Below, one piece after another: positions 1-8,313 of a stretch of DNA of 32,941 bases. Within the stretch, counting starts at the first letter, position 1, and each line of letters starts with the position of its first letter. Below the pieces are notes generated by a model that did not search any database, was not told the origin of the DNA, and saw only the letters and a list, made by a program, of their open reading frames with translations. The stretch comes from CAYYOS01 sp964473355 (GTDB taxonomy: Bacteria > Pseudomonadota > Gammaproteobacteria > Burkholderiales > REEB80), in NCBI GenBank assembly GCA_964473355.1, contig CAYYOS010000007.1, forward strand, positions 1 to 32,941, read 5' to 3'. The translations under genes were made by a program, and so were the position numbers.

Positions 1-151
1 GGGCGAGTAGAGTTAAAATTTGCGAGATATTGCGTTCAACCCGGCAAGGCATATTGTCCCAAGTATCGCGCGATATGTGGCGTGCAAATGCGGAAACTTG
101 AAAATAATCTTCGACATCGATAGTCAGGGCGTTCGTAATGTGGGACTTCAT
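1..151 (-). CDS. XrtA-type polysaccharide deacetylase, N-terminal fragment (runs off window)
   Basis: Only the first 50 codons are present; the gene continues beyond position 1. The protein starts MKSHITNALTIDVEDYF and continues with a Trp-Asp and an Arg-Val-Glu-Arg-Asn motif. This is the typical start of the PEP-CTERM/XrtA-associated polysaccharide deacetylase family (TIGR03006-like), in which the Asp-Val-Glu-Asp strand carries metal-binding residues of the NodB fold. Such enzymes are thought to remove acetyl groups from the nascent exopolysaccharide. The ATG at 151 lies 12 bases after the wecB stop, so it is probably the next gene of the same operon. The Shine-Dalgarno sequence is weak. The family call rests on a short but characteristic segment; the catalytic domain cannot be checked here. 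Confidence 0.85.
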   Translation of the reverse strand, partial: MKSHITNALTIDVEDYFQVSAFARHISRDTWDNMPCRVERNISQILTLLA

Positions 152-163
152 GCGTGCCGAGAA

Positions 164-1324
164 TTAAACACGCGCCCGCGATTTTTTTGCGGACACTGCT
201 GTTTTATCCGTCTGTAACGTATCGCTTAGGATAGCGCGAATTCGACTAGATGCTTTGCCGTCCCAAAATTCAGGAATTTTTCCGCGTTTGCCACCGCTCG
301 CTAAGACATCTTCCACTGCTGCGAGAATCCGGGCGTGGTCTTGGCCAACTACCGTGTTCGTGCCTTCGGAGACGGTAATGGGGCGTTCAGTGTTGTGGCG
401 TAGTGTTAAACAAGGCACACCCAGGGCCGTCGTCTCCTCTTGAATACCGCCGGAATCGGTTAAGACTACCGTTGCGTCTCTCATAAGCCCGAGCATTTCC
501 AGATAACCCAAGGGGGGCAGGATGCTGACCCGCTCGCTAGCTAAGAGGCTCTCCAAACCAAAGCGCGCACAACTTGCTCGTGTTCTGGGATGCAGCGGAA
601 AGATAAGTGGAACTCGTTCTGAAACGGCACGCAGCGTTGTTAGTAAGGATGCGAGCTTATCCTTATCATCGACATTGGAAGGGCGATGCAAAGTTACCGC
701 CGCGTAGCGCTTAAGTCGGGTCGAGGCCAAATCAGTGAGCCCAGCATTCGCTAAACTTTGTTGCAGGGGAATCGCGCGGCTCAAGTTGTGATGCAGCGTA
801 TCAATCATTACATTTCCCACGAAATGAATGCGCGCGGCGGAGATGCCTTCGTTTAATAAATTTTGTTCGGCGCTGCGCTCGGTAATAAATAATAAATCAG
901 AAATTTGATCGGTAAGCACGCGATTCACTTCCTCCGGCATGGCACGGTCAAAGCTTCGTAATCCTGCTTCTACGTGTATGACCCGGATATTCTTTTTCAC
1001 CGCAACGAGAGCGCAAGCAATGGTGGAATTGACATCCCCCACGACTAAAATCGAGGTCGGTTGCTCGGTATCTAATACCGGTTCAAAGCGCCGCATAATT
1101 TCTGCCGTTTGCACTGCATGACTTCCCGATCCCACTTCCAAATTAACGTCCGGCTCGGGGATACCCAAAGACGAAAAAAATTGCGAATTCATCTCTTGGT
1201 CGTAGTGTTGCCCGGTGTGCACGAGCTTAACGTCAAAGATGTGCGGCGCAGCGCGCAGAGCGCCGATTACTGGCGCAATTTTCATAAAGTTGGGGCGGGC
1301 CCCCACCACACACAGAATTTTCAT
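164..1324 (-). CDS. wecB: UDP-N-acetylglucosamine 2-epimerase (non-hydrolysing)
   Basis: A 386-residue cytoplasmic enzyme interconverting UDP-GlcNAc and UDP-ManNAc, supplying ManNAc-type sugars for surface polysaccharide. Visible family motifs include the N-terminal VGARPNFMK nucleotide-fold start, HTGQHYD, the VEAGLRSFDRAMPEEVNR segment, DSGGIQEE near the UDP-binding site, and TERPIT. The length is normal for WecB/MnaA. The ATG at 1324 overlaps the stop of the upstream ATPase gene by 4 bases (ATGA), supporting this start and translational coupling. WecB-type genes are frequent members of XrtA/PEP-CTERM polysaccharide loci, and this position between the ATPase and the deacetylase fits such a locus rather than enterobacterial common antigen. 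Confidence 0.94.
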   Translation of the reverse strand: MKILCVVGARPNFMKIAPVIGALRAAPHIFDVKLVHTGQHYDQEMNSQFFSSLGIPEPDVNLEVGSGSHAVQTAEIMRRFEPVLDTEQPTSILVVGDVNSTIACALVAVKKNIRVIHVEAGLRSFDRAMPEEVNRVLTDQISDLLFITERSAEQNLLNEGISAARIHFVGNVMIDTLHHNLSRAIPLQQSLANAGLTDLASTRLKRYAAVTLHRPSNVDDKDKLASLLTTLRAVSERVPLIFPLHPRTRASCARFGLESLLASERVSILPPLGYLEMLGLMRDATVVLTDSGGIQEETTALGVPCLTLRHNTERPITVSEGTNTVVGQDHARILAAVEDVLASGGKRGKIPEFWDGKASSRIRAILSDTLQTDKTAVSAKKSRARV

Positions 1325-2301
1325 TTTAGTTTTTCAAGATTTGTCATCGCCGCCAGCACGCGGCGCAACACGCGCAATATACGTCCCAACGAATCTTCAA
1401 TGGTAGATAGCCGCGCTTCGATGGCGGTATCGGGTTGCCCGTTGAGGCCTCCTGTCTCCCGCCGCTGGGTGGTGGAATTGCTATTGCCCGCCACTTCGCT
1501 TAGCAAATCATTGGTTACTTCTTGTACGATGGCTTGATCAAAACTGGATTTTTCTTCCAGATAACCAAAAAGCATGAGGCGGTCACACAGGGAATTTATT
1601 CGTCTCGGTATACCTTCAGTAAAAGCGTGGATGGCAGCAAATGCGTCATCAGTAAAATGCGGAGAATCCGCCCAGCCCACTGTTTTAAGCCGATGCTCAA
1701 TGTAAGCGCGGGTTTCCGCAGCATCTAATGGCCCCAAGTGATATGAGGCAATGACCCGTTGCCGTAACTGCTGCATTTCTGCCGACTGAATAGTGTCTCG
1801 AAATTCCGGCTGACCGAGCAAAAAACTTTGCAAAAGTGGCGTGTTGTCAGCTTGGAAGTTGGAGAGCATGCGCAACTCTTCGACCGCCTGCTTGGGCAAA
1901 TTTTGCGCTTCATCGACAATTAACAAAGCCCGCTTTTTCTGCCGATGACAAGTGAGCAAAAAAGTTTCTAGTTTTTTCAATAACACGGCTTTGCTGGTAT
2001 CGTCGTGTGCGACCCCAAAGGCCGCGGCTATCATCCGCAGCGTATCGTCGGCGCCGAGCTGCGTGCTCACCAGTTGCGCATGGATAATGTTTGCCGCTGC
2101 TAAACGCTTTATGAGGTGACTAACAAGTGTAGTTTTACCAGCACCGACTTCGCCGGTAATAACAATAAACCCTTCCCCTTGGCTAAGCCCATACTCCAAG
2201 TAGGACATCGCACGTTTATGGCCTTTGCTGTTGAAAAAAAAGCGCGGATCCGGGTTAAGTTGGAAAGGTTTAGCGCGCAGCTGATAAAAAGTCTCATACA
2301 T
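1321..2301 (-). CDS. XrtA/PEP-CTERM-associated ExeA-like AAA ATPase
   Basis: A 326-residue protein of the ExeA/GspA-like AAA family, matching the PEP-CTERM-locus secretion ATPase subfamily (TIGR03015-like). It opens with the family signature YQLRAKPFQLNPDP. It has a Walker A at residues 50-57 (GEVGAGKT), a Walker B with D130-E131 (LLIVDEAQ), and a later Arg-rich GIPRRINSLCDR segment typical of the lid. Unlike full ExeA it has no peptidoglycan-binding domain, and the last 60 residues are Ser/Thr-rich followed by a helical tail. It probably energises or organises polysaccharide export at the inner membrane, but no substrate is established. It starts 10 bases after the outer-membrane gene and overlaps wecB by 4 bases. 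Confidence 0.9.
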   Translation of the reverse strand: MYETFYQLRAKPFQLNPDPRFFFNSKGHKRAMSYLEYGLSQGEGFIVITGEVGAGKTTLVSHLIKRLAAANIIHAQLVSTQLGADDTLRMIAAAFGVAHDDTSKAVLLKKLETFLLTCHRQKKRALLIVDEAQNLPKQAVEELRMLSNFQADNTPLLQSFLLGQPEFRDTIQSAEMQQLRQRVIASYHLGPLDAAETRAYIEHRLKTVGWADSPHFTDDAFAAIHAFTEGIPRRINSLCDRLMLFGYLEEKSSFDQAIVQEVTNDLLSEVAGNSNSTTQRRETGGLNGQPDTAIEARLSTIEDSLGRILRVLRRVLAAMTNLEKLK

Positions 2302-2311
2302 CGCTTGCGCC

Positions 2312-3805
2312 CTAAAAGGTCATGTTGACGGTAGCGCTAATTGAATTTTCGCGGTAATCATTGCTGGGGTCGCTGCCGCGTCGCTGGGTATGCCGTAAAT
2401 TAATCGACCCAAACAGTTTTGGGCGGAATTGATGATTTAACCCGAGTCGGACGTGCCATAAGTCATCCGCGCCCACCGCACTCGCTAAGCTGGAGCGCGT
2501 CCATAACGTCGACACATCAGAGGTGGTTCGGGGAGCGAGGCGATAATTCCAAGTTGCGCCAACGCCGTATTGGCGATAATCGTTAAAGCTGTTTAATTGC
2601 GAAATTCGAGCATCGTTGAAGCCTGTTAAGGTCAACACACTTTTGCCGGTATTCATCGTTACGTCGCCTTGCCAGCGCTTAGTAACAAACGTTTCATTGA
2701 CAAGTTGCGGGTTAAATAATACTAAGAAGCCGACCGGCTGACAGGTCGGATCAATGCGGGGATCGCAGATCAACAAGTTATATAAGGGCAGGGCGCCGGC
2801 AGCGACCAGAGCTTCGGTACGTGCGGAGCTGACGTCTTCTACATAGGAAAGGCTCCAGGTGGTGCGACGAGTGCGATGCTTAAAATTAAGACCATAGGTA
2901 GTGCCAAAAAAACGCCGACCCACCGTGGCCTCCAGGGAAGTGCGGGAAGTGGGAGACCAGGCCCCACCCACCCGCCACCAAGCGCCACTGGGATCTTCCC
3001 CGGTCGTTGGGTAATTATGATCTTCGTAGCCACCATAACCCACCAAACTAAATTTGGAGTTTAATCGGTAGCGCGCGTTGGCGGTAAAAATTTGCGAGTC
3101 CGTGTCCTGGGCGAGGGAGGCTGACTGGTTGTCTGAGTAATCAATCTTCTCCGCAGCGTAATTTAACCCCCATTGCAGGTTATTAAATTGCGGCCCGCTA
3201 TTGAAGCGCAGGTTGAGCTTGTTGCCGATGCTTCTTGCCAGTGCATTACTGGCGTAGTCTACTACGTCGTAAGTGTAGCGAACTTCGCTGGAGCCAAAGC
3301 TCCCAAAGCTATGCAACCAATAGGGGCTGATAGCGAAAGTTTTTACTTCCGTGCGGTTTTGCGTCTCGTTAATATTATCAAAAGCCTGCGGGCCGGTAAT
3401 ATTAATGTTCTGGTTGCTGATGGAGGCGCGGCTATCAACAAATACCGCTCCTTCTATCAACTCCGCCGCCGCCGTTGCCGCCAACGCGTGGTTGGTACTG
3501 TTACTGCTGCCCCCCACGTCCCCGTGATAGAATAAATTTTGTAGGGTGTAATCCAGACTAAACTTAAACCGCGCGCCTGTTCCTTTCACTGAGATGCTAG
3601 GACTAATATCCGTAACAAAACTTTGCTCTTCCTGACCCTTAGGGGCAAGCCGGATATTATCACTATAGGTCTCACTAACATTGAGTCGCGGTGTAATTTG
3701 CCAATCCGCAGCGATCAGGTGCCCTGAACTGGTGGCCGTCCATATGCCTATGAACAACATGGGATAAGCGTGAAGTTTGCAGCCCCTCAGGCTGAAAATG
3801 GTCAC
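2312..3805 (-). CDS. XrtA/PEP-CTERM-associated outer-membrane beta-barrel (TIGR03016-like)
   Basis: A 497-residue predicted outer-membrane protein. A hydrophobic leader ends near AAD at about residues 32-34. The mature part begins with WQITPRLNVSETYSDNIRL, the hallmark of the PEP-CTERM-associated hypothetical outer-membrane family, and then shows many alternating amphipathic strands. The chain ends in a strand terminating in Phe (SISATVNMTF), the usual recognition signal for barrel insertion. It may be the outer-membrane conduit or scaffold for the polysaccharide; this role is inferred from position. It lies 46 bases after the autokinase gene and 10 before the ATPase gene, in the same orientation. 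An alternative start at Met16 would give a shorter signal peptide. Confidence 0.85.
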   Translation of the reverse strand: MTIFSLRGCKLHAYPMLFIGIWTATSSGHLIAADWQITPRLNVSETYSDNIRLAPKGQEEQSFVTDISPSISVKGTGARFKFSLDYTLQNLFYHGDVGGSSNSTNHALAATAAAELIEGAVFVDSRASISNQNINITGPQAFDNINETQNRTEVKTFAISPYWLHSFGSFGSSEVRYTYDVVDYASNALARSIGNKLNLRFNSGPQFNNLQWGLNYAAEKIDYSDNQSASLAQDTDSQIFTANARYRLNSKFSLVGYGGYEDHNYPTTGEDPSGAWWRVGGAWSPTSRTSLEATVGRRFFGTTYGLNFKHRTRRTTWSLSYVEDVSSARTEALVAAGALPLYNLLICDPRIDPTCQPVGFLVLFNPQLVNETFVTKRWQGDVTMNTGKSVLTLTGFNDARISQLNSFNDYRQYGVGATWNYRLAPRTTSDVSTLWTRSSLASAVGADDLWHVRLGLNHQFRPKLFGSINLRHTQRRGSDPSNDYRENSISATVNMTF

Positions 3806-3851
3806 TCGCTATCCTAACGACACAGATAGGAGAACCGAGAATCCACCCAGA

Positions 3852-4769
3852 CTAATTGCCATAGCTTCCATAGTAGTAATCCCCGTCGTGGGCACGGCTA
3901 CCTTTATTGAGCAAGAGGCCGACAACTTCACAGGAATCAATGAGGCCGAGCGCTTCGTTTATTTTTTCGCGTGGGGTTTTCTCTGCTTCGACCACCAGCA
4001 CGATCTGCCCCATATGGGTTGCCAAGACACTGGCCTCGCTGGTTACCAACAGAGGGGGTGAGTCAAATATGATAATACGGTCCGAGTAGCGATTGGCCAA
4101 CTCCTCAATGAGGTTATTCATTACCTCACTGGCGAGCAATTCAGTCGCGTATTTATGCGTGCGCCCAGCAGGCAATATAGTGAGCTTAGGTACGCTGGTG
4201 CGCAGTAAAACATCAGCAACGGATAAATTCTTATCCAATAATAAATCTAACAAGCCCTTTTCCGCCTGGAATCCAAAAAACTTAGGTAATGACGGCTTGG
4301 CAACGTCAGCGTCCACCAGCAGTACCGTTCGATCTAATTCCATGGCGATGCTCAATGCTAAATTAGTCGCGCAAAAACTCTTACCTTCGCCCGGATAGGA
4401 GCTGGTGACCATAATGAGGTTACCGTTGGGGATATTAACTGCCCCCTGGCCAAAGGCATTGGCTAACAAAGGGCGCTTAATGAGACGAAACTCTTCGGAA
4501 ATTTGAGAGCGCTCCCCGTCCGGGGAAATCATGCCGGAGGCGGTTAACTTCCTAGAATCTAAATTCACCACGCGCGAGTTGCGTAGTCCTTTTGTTTCCG
4601 CAGGATGCGCCCCAGCGTTTGCATCCCTCTTCGGGTTTGGTTCCTGAACCGGATCGACGCGCGCTTCTAAGGTCGGCTCTATGTTATCGGTGACAATGAG
4701 CTCGGGGGTGGCAGGCGTTTCTTTGCTCGCGACATTTAATCGGTTAACGGCTTTTTCAATAATACTCAT
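3852..4769 (-). CDS. XrtA-associated BY-type tyrosine autokinase
   Basis: A 305-residue cytoplasmic bacterial tyrosine kinase (CpsD/Wzc-kinase type, TIGR03018-like). The Walker A is at residues 127-131 (GEGKS, K130), Walker A' is VLLVDAD, and Walker B is IIIFDSPP. Before the kinase core, E92, R95 and K98 resemble the ring-forming EXXRXXR motif of this family. The tail carries a tyrosine cluster, Y298-Y300 and Y303, the expected autophosphorylation sites. The N-terminal 90 residues are Pro/Glu-rich and probably disordered. It should pair with the separate chain-length protein encoded 9 bases upstream, together doing the job of one-piece Wzc. A clear Shine-Dalgarno sequence (AGGGGA) precedes the ATG at 4769. 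Confidence 0.93.
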   Translation of the reverse strand: MSIIEKAVNRLNVASKETPATPELIVTDNIEPTLEARVDPVQEPNPKRDANAGAHPAETKGLRNSRVVNLDSRKLTASGMISPDGERSQISEEFRLIKRPLLANAFGQGAVNIPNGNLIMVTSSYPGEGKSFCATNLALSIAMELDRTVLLVDADVAKPSLPKFFGFQAEKGLLDLLLDKNLSVADVLLRTSVPKLTILPAGRTHKYATELLASEVMNNLIEELANRYSDRIIIFDSPPLLVTSEASVLATHMGQIVLVVEAEKTPREKINEALGLIDSCEVVGLLLNKGSRAHDGDYYYGSYGN

Positions 4770-4778
4770 ACGTTTCCC

Positions 4779-6311
4779 CTAACTTGTACGCGCAGCCAAC
4801 ATGCTGATTACCAGGACGGCCCCATAGGCCCCCAATAGACTTAAAAAGGCCAGCCAATACGCGACCAAGCCGCGGCGTCGTTGGGTTTTTTGTGCATTAG
4901 TCCACACCATCGAAACCGTGCCTAGCACCGGCAAATTGGTCGCTTGTTTTAAGGCGTGCCTATCTTCAACCGTATGTTTCAATTGGCTCAATAAAAACGC
5001 CGCCGCTGCGCCTACACCGATACCCAAGAGCAAGACAACTGAGATGAGCAAGGGTCGATTAGGGCCGCTGGGCGTAAGAGAAACGCGAGGCGGGTCAATA
5101 ATACGGAAATCCAAGACACCTTTTTTTGCTTCCATATCTTCAGAAATTTGCGCGGTCTCGCGACGAGACAGGAGTTTCTCATAATTGGATTTATTCACCT
5201 CGTAATCGCGATTAAGCTGCGTGAAATCCGCTTCGACCTGAGGCAGGGCATTAGAAGCCGCCCGTAATTGGGCGTAACGGTTTTCGTATTCTGCGACCCT
5301 GGCTTTTAGGGAAGCGACATTGGCTTCGGATTCCGCTAAAGCCAAACTTAACTGTTGTGAAAAAGCGCTTTGACCCGTACTCGCGGAAGTGGAGGGTTTG
5401 CGTTTTTTTGCCTCCTGGACTTTTTGTTCCTCTAACTGGGCAATGATGCGTTTCGTGCCAATAATATCGGGATGCTGCTCGGTATATTTTAGGCGTAGCG
5501 CGTCGAGTTGTTTGTTTAAATTTTGAATGCGGCCGTCGACTTCCGGGCTGGCAACCTCCACGGGATCAGCCAGCAACACCGGCTCATCGCCACTTAACTG
5601 CTTTTTAATCTCATTGCGGCGATTTTCTTCTTCACTTAAAGCCAGTTTCGCCTGACTTAAATTACCGGCGGCCTCACCTAGGCGCTCAAAATAATTGACG
5701 TTGCCCCCCGGCATCATGCCGATGTTAGCTCGCTTAAACTCCTTTAAGCGATCTTCGGCGGCGATCAGCTTCTGTTCGTAAGCTTGAATTTGTTCTTCAA
5801 TAAAACGCCGCGCCGAGTCCGAATCCTTGCGTTTATCACCCAAGCTACTTTCTACGAAAATCGTCAATAATGCTTGCACGACGCGCTTAGCGGTATCCGG
5901 ATCGCTATGCTGGTAGTTGATGGTATACAAATTATCCTGACCGGCGCCCATTAAAGAAATTCTTGCTGCTAGGCCCAAAACCAAATTTTCCATGTCAGCC
6001 GTCGTTTTGGCGTTTAGGTCGAGATCGGTCATGCGCGCAACTTTTTCCAGATTGGGGCGGCTAATTAGGGTTCGCGTCACCATTGCAATCTGCTGATCGA
6101 CGTTGGGCTGCACGGCTAAGCCGGATAGCAAGGGACGTAATACCGACTGCGTGTCGACATAGACCCGCGCAGTGGCTTCGTAGCGGTCGGGCATACGCCA
6201 GACTACTACCCAACCTATGACGCAAATCAGCCAAGCCGCTAAAATAGCGTACCAACGCTTGCGCCAAGTTGCGCGCAGATAACCAAAAAACTGTGCGAGG
6301 ATTTCACGCAT
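4779..6311 (-). CDS. XrtA-system polysaccharide chain-length determinant (Wzz/GNVR family)
   Basis: A 510-residue inner-membrane polysaccharide co-polymerase, TIGR03007-like. A first membrane segment is at about residues 20-38. A long periplasmic region follows with strong coiled-coil character (about 170-390, Glu/Lys/Gln-rich heptads). A Pro-rich PPRVSLTPSGPNRP motif leads into a second membrane segment near 425-445, and a further hydrophobic segment lies near the C-terminus. It sets the length of the exopolysaccharide and would recruit the tyrosine kinase encoded next. AAGGAAG precedes the ATG at 6311. It sits 15 bases after the export lipoprotein gene. Unlike Wzc there is no fused kinase domain. 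Confidence 0.93.
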   Translation of the reverse strand: MREILAQFFGYLRATWRKRWYAILAAWLICVIGWVVVWRMPDRYEATARVYVDTQSVLRPLLSGLAVQPNVDQQIAMVTRTLISRPNLEKVARMTDLDLNAKTTADMENLVLGLAARISLMGAGQDNLYTINYQHSDPDTAKRVVQALLTIFVESSLGDKRKDSDSARRFIEEQIQAYEQKLIAAEDRLKEFKRANIGMMPGGNVNYFERLGEAAGNLSQAKLALSEEENRRNEIKKQLSGDEPVLLADPVEVASPEVDGRIQNLNKQLDALRLKYTEQHPDIIGTKRIIAQLEEQKVQEAKKRKPSTSASTGQSAFSQQLSLALAESEANVASLKARVAEYENRYAQLRAASNALPQVEADFTQLNRDYEVNKSNYEKLLSRRETAQISEDMEAKKGVLDFRIIDPPRVSLTPSGPNRPLLISVVLLLGIGVGAAAAFLLSQLKHTVEDRHALKQATNLPVLGTVSMVWTNAQKTQRRRGLVAYWLAFLSLLGAYGAVLVISMLAARTS

Positions 6312-6326
6312 AATGCTTCCTTTGGT

Positions 6327-6947
6327 TTAGAACCAGCTTTCGGGCACGATTAGTACATCACCGGGGAGCATATCGACGTTCGCGGCCATTCTGCCATCTT
6401 TGATTAAGTCGTTTAGACGCACCCCGAATTGTTGCGGGCGTCCATCAACTACCCGCAGTATGCTGGCTTTATTTCCGTCCGCAAAATCAGTAATGCCGCC
6501 CACGGCTATCAGAACATCCATTAAAGTCATGCGGTCGCGATAGGGTAAGGCTTGCGGCTTAGCTGCTTGGCCAATGACGCGTATTTGTTTATCGTACGGA
6601 CCAACAAAACCGGTGACAATAACGGTGACTACGGGGTCTTGTATATATTTTGCCAGCGCTTTTTCGATGTCACGCGCCAAGACCGTGGGCGTCTTGCCGC
6701 TGGCGGGAAGATCCTCCACCAAAGGCGTGGTAATTTTGCCGTCGGGTCGCACCGGTACGGAAAGCGAAACCTCAGGATTACGCCACACCACAATATTTAC
6801 GTTGTCCCCAGGACCGATCAAATAATCCGCCTGGCCCGTCGATGCCGTCGCGGGCAGAGGTGGATAAGCCTGCGTCGCACAGCCGCCAAGTATCAGCGCG
6901 CATACCGTTAACCCCATACGTGTAAACCGATTGACATTCGCCACCAC
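6327..6947 (-). CDS. XrtA-system polysaccharide export lipoprotein (Wza-like)
   Basis: A 206-residue lipoprotein with a lipobox ending at C23 (LGGC). It has a polysaccharide biosynthesis/export domain (YLIGPGDNVNIVVWRNPEVS onward) and then a SLBB-type segment (VIGQAAKPQALPYRDRMTLMDVLIAVGG). It is shorter than enteric Wza and matches the PEP-CTERM export subfamily (TIGR03027-like). It should form the periplasmic/outer-membrane part of the export channel. The start is GTG at 6947, followed directly by a second GTG; the strong Shine-Dalgarno AAGGAGG at 6952-6958 lies 5 bases before the first and 8 before the second, so either could be used. It is the first gene of the left operon and has a sigma-54-like promoter upstream. 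Confidence 0.93.
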   Translation of the reverse strand: MVANVNRFTRMGLTVCALILGGCATQAYPPLPATASTGQADYLIGPGDNVNIVVWRNPEVSLSVPVRPDGKITTPLVEDLPASGKTPTVLARDIEKALAKYIQDPVVTVIVTGFVGPYDKQIRVIGQAAKPQALPYRDRMTLMDVLIAVGGITDFADGNKASILRVVDGRPQQFGVRLNDLIKDGRMAANVDMLPGDVLIVPESWF

Positions 6948-6976
6948 TGCGTCCTCCTTAAACTTGCAAAACCGCC

Positions 6977-6982
6977 ATTATA
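6977..6982 (-). promoter_or_regulatory. Possible sigma-70 -10 element (TATAAT) upstream of the export lipoprotein gene
   Basis: A perfect TATAAT lies 30 bases before the GTG start. At the correct distance upstream there is no recognisable -35 hexamer, so this would be at best a weak or activator-dependent promoter. It lies inside the leader expected from the sigma-54-like site. Confidence 0.3.
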
Positions 6983-7008
6983 CCTAAGCCTGGAACTAGG
7001 AGGAATAA

Positions 7009-7023
7009 GCAAAACGCATTCCA
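7009..7023 (-). promoter_or_regulatory. Candidate sigma-54 (-24/-12) promoter of the polysaccharide export operon
   Basis: Reading the minus strand, the element is TGGAATGCGTTTTGC followed by T. It matches the consensus TGGCACG-N4-TTGCW at TGG, A, G, TTGC and W, with exactly ten bases between the invariant GG and GC. Transcription would start near 6998, leaving a leader of about 50 bases before the GTG. PrsR, encoded at 21978-23330, is a sigma-54 activator, so the site fits the local regulator. Confidence 0.6.
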
Positions 7024-7024
7024 C

Positions 7025-7034
7025 GATTAATATT
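7025..7034 (-). repeat. AATATTAATC repeat, promoter-proximal copy
   Basis: This ten-base sequence directly precedes the candidate -24 element of the export operon. The same ten bases recur at 7130-7139 and at 18346-18355. Confidence 0.5.
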
Positions 7035-7128
7035 ATGATAGGGTCATCGGTATTAGCCCCCTACTCTTCCCGTTTCCCGAGGTTTTAGTCGCCAGCTCGA
7101 TAATAAGCGAGTTTCGTTACAGATTTTG

Positions 7129-7140
7129 TGATTAATATTC
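7129..7140 (-). repeat. GAATATTAATCA repeat, distal copy upstream of the export operon
   Basis: The twelve bases are identical to 18345-18356, next to the sigma-54-like site of the sugar transferase gene. The shared ten-base core lies 105 bases (about ten helical turns) upstream of the proximal copy. It could be an upstream activator site, but no protein is known to bind it. Confidence 0.45.
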
Positions 7141-7197
7141 AACATGCGTCGAAGTTCTGACGGCTGGCGGCCAGATTAAGAAATTTAAAGCCAGGTC

Positions 7198-8313
7198 TTA
7201 AAACTCTTCCACAGCAAATAAGCGACGGTGTTCACGTATTGCATAGCGATCAGTCATCCCGGCGATATAATCGGCCACTGCGCGAGGGCAGTCTGAGCTG
7301 GCCTTTATTTGATATTGCGGGGGAAGAAGACGGGGATTATGGGTTAGCGCTGCAAACAATTCTTGGACGATGCGCTTAGCTTTATCACTCATGCGCGCAA
7401 CGCGATAGTGCTGGTATAGCTGATTGGCCAAAAAATGCTTCAATTCTTGTTGGTCTTGGCGAATCCCCGGGCTAAATGCGATTAAAGGCTCAGCGCTACG
7501 TACGTCATCAATGGTTTGCGGGGCCGCGGCGCGAATGTTTTCTTGGCTTTGGGCGATCAGGTCCGACACCAATGTGTTGATCATGCGACGCACGATTTCG
7601 TGCACGACGCGGCGCTCATGCAACGTCGGGTAGCGGGTTTTGGTTTCTTGCCAATGACGCGCAAATAAACTGCATTGCGTTAATGCATCGATACTAATTA
7701 AGCCTGAGCGTAAACCGTCATCGACGTCATGATTATTGTAAGCGATCTCGTCGGCTAGATTCGAAATTTGCGCTTCCAGGCTGGGCCTTTGTTTGCGGAT
7801 GAAGCGCTCTGCGACTTCACCGAGTATTTTTGCGTTTTTGATGGAACAGTGTTTTAGTATGCCTTCGCGGGTTTCAAAGCAAAGGTTAAGGCCATCAAAT
7901 TCCGCATAGCGCTCTTCTAAAAAATCCACGACGCGTAACGACTGTAAGTTATGCTCAAAGCCGCCAAACTCCCGCATACAGTGGTTTAAGGCGTCCTGCC
8001 CGGCATGGCCAAAGGGCGTATGTCCTAGGTCATGCGCCAGCGCGATGGCCTCCACCAAATCCTCATTGACATTTAAGGTTCGCGCGATCGAGCGCCCAAT
8101 TTGCGCGACTTCCAGGCTATGGGTGAGGCGGGTACGAAACAAGTCCCCTTCGTGGTTTACAAATACTTGTGTTTTGTATTCCAAGCGGCGGAAAGCGGTG
8201 GAGTGAATGATGCGATCACGGTCCCGCTGAAAGTCGCTGCGGCCAACCGGCGGAAGTTCGGCGACCCGTCTTCCGCGCGAAGTGTGGGCGGCAAAGGGCG
8301 CAAGGTCAAGCAT
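7198..8313 (-). CDS. dgt: dGTP triphosphohydrolase-like HD-domain protein
   Basis: A 371-residue cytoplasmic HD-superfamily phosphohydrolase cleaving dNTPs to deoxynucleoside and triphosphate, with a role in nucleotide-pool control. The metal ligands are visible: H65 (RLTHSLEVAQ), H94-D95 (AHDLGH), and a distal Asp in NLADEIAYNNHD. GHTPFGHAG follows the HD pair. The length fits the short dGTPase-like subgroup (about 370-380 residues) rather than the 505-residue E. coli enzyme, so substrate preference may be broader. The ATG at 8313 overlaps the end of aroB by 8 bases. aroK-aroB-dgt is a familiar betaproteobacterial order. Confidence 0.94.
   Translation of the reverse strand: MLDLAPFAAHTSRGRRVAELPPVGRSDFQRDRDRIIHSTAFRRLEYKTQVFVNHEGDLFRTRLTHSLEVAQIGRSIARTLNVNEDLVEAIALAHDLGHTPFGHAGQDALNHCMREFGGFEHNLQSLRVVDFLEERYAEFDGLNLCFETREGILKHCSIKNAKILGEVAERFIRKQRPSLEAQISNLADEIAYNNHDVDDGLRSGLISIDALTQCSLFARHWQETKTRYPTLHERRVVHEIVRRMINTLVSDLIAQSQENIRAAAPQTIDDVRSAEPLIAFSPGIRQDQQELKHFLANQLYQHYRVARMSDKAKRIVQELFAALTHNPRLLPPQYQIKASSDCPRAVADYIAGMTDRYAIREHRRLFAVEEF

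Larger units (their letters stand above)
6948..7197. other. Intergenic region between dgt and the polysaccharide operon
   Basis: This 250-base stretch holds no convincing ORF. On the minus strand it contains the Shine-Dalgarno of the export gene, a perfect TATAAT (6977-6982), a sigma-54-like -24/-12 element (7009-7023), and two copies of the AATATTAATC repeat (7025-7034 and 7130-7139). No strong terminator for dgt was seen, so read-through from dgt into the polysaccharide operon is possible. Confidence 0.6.

Noticed and set aside
20..217. 65-codon plus-strand frame at the left end
   Set aside because: It is antisense to the deacetylase and the end of wecB, both of which have clear family motifs.
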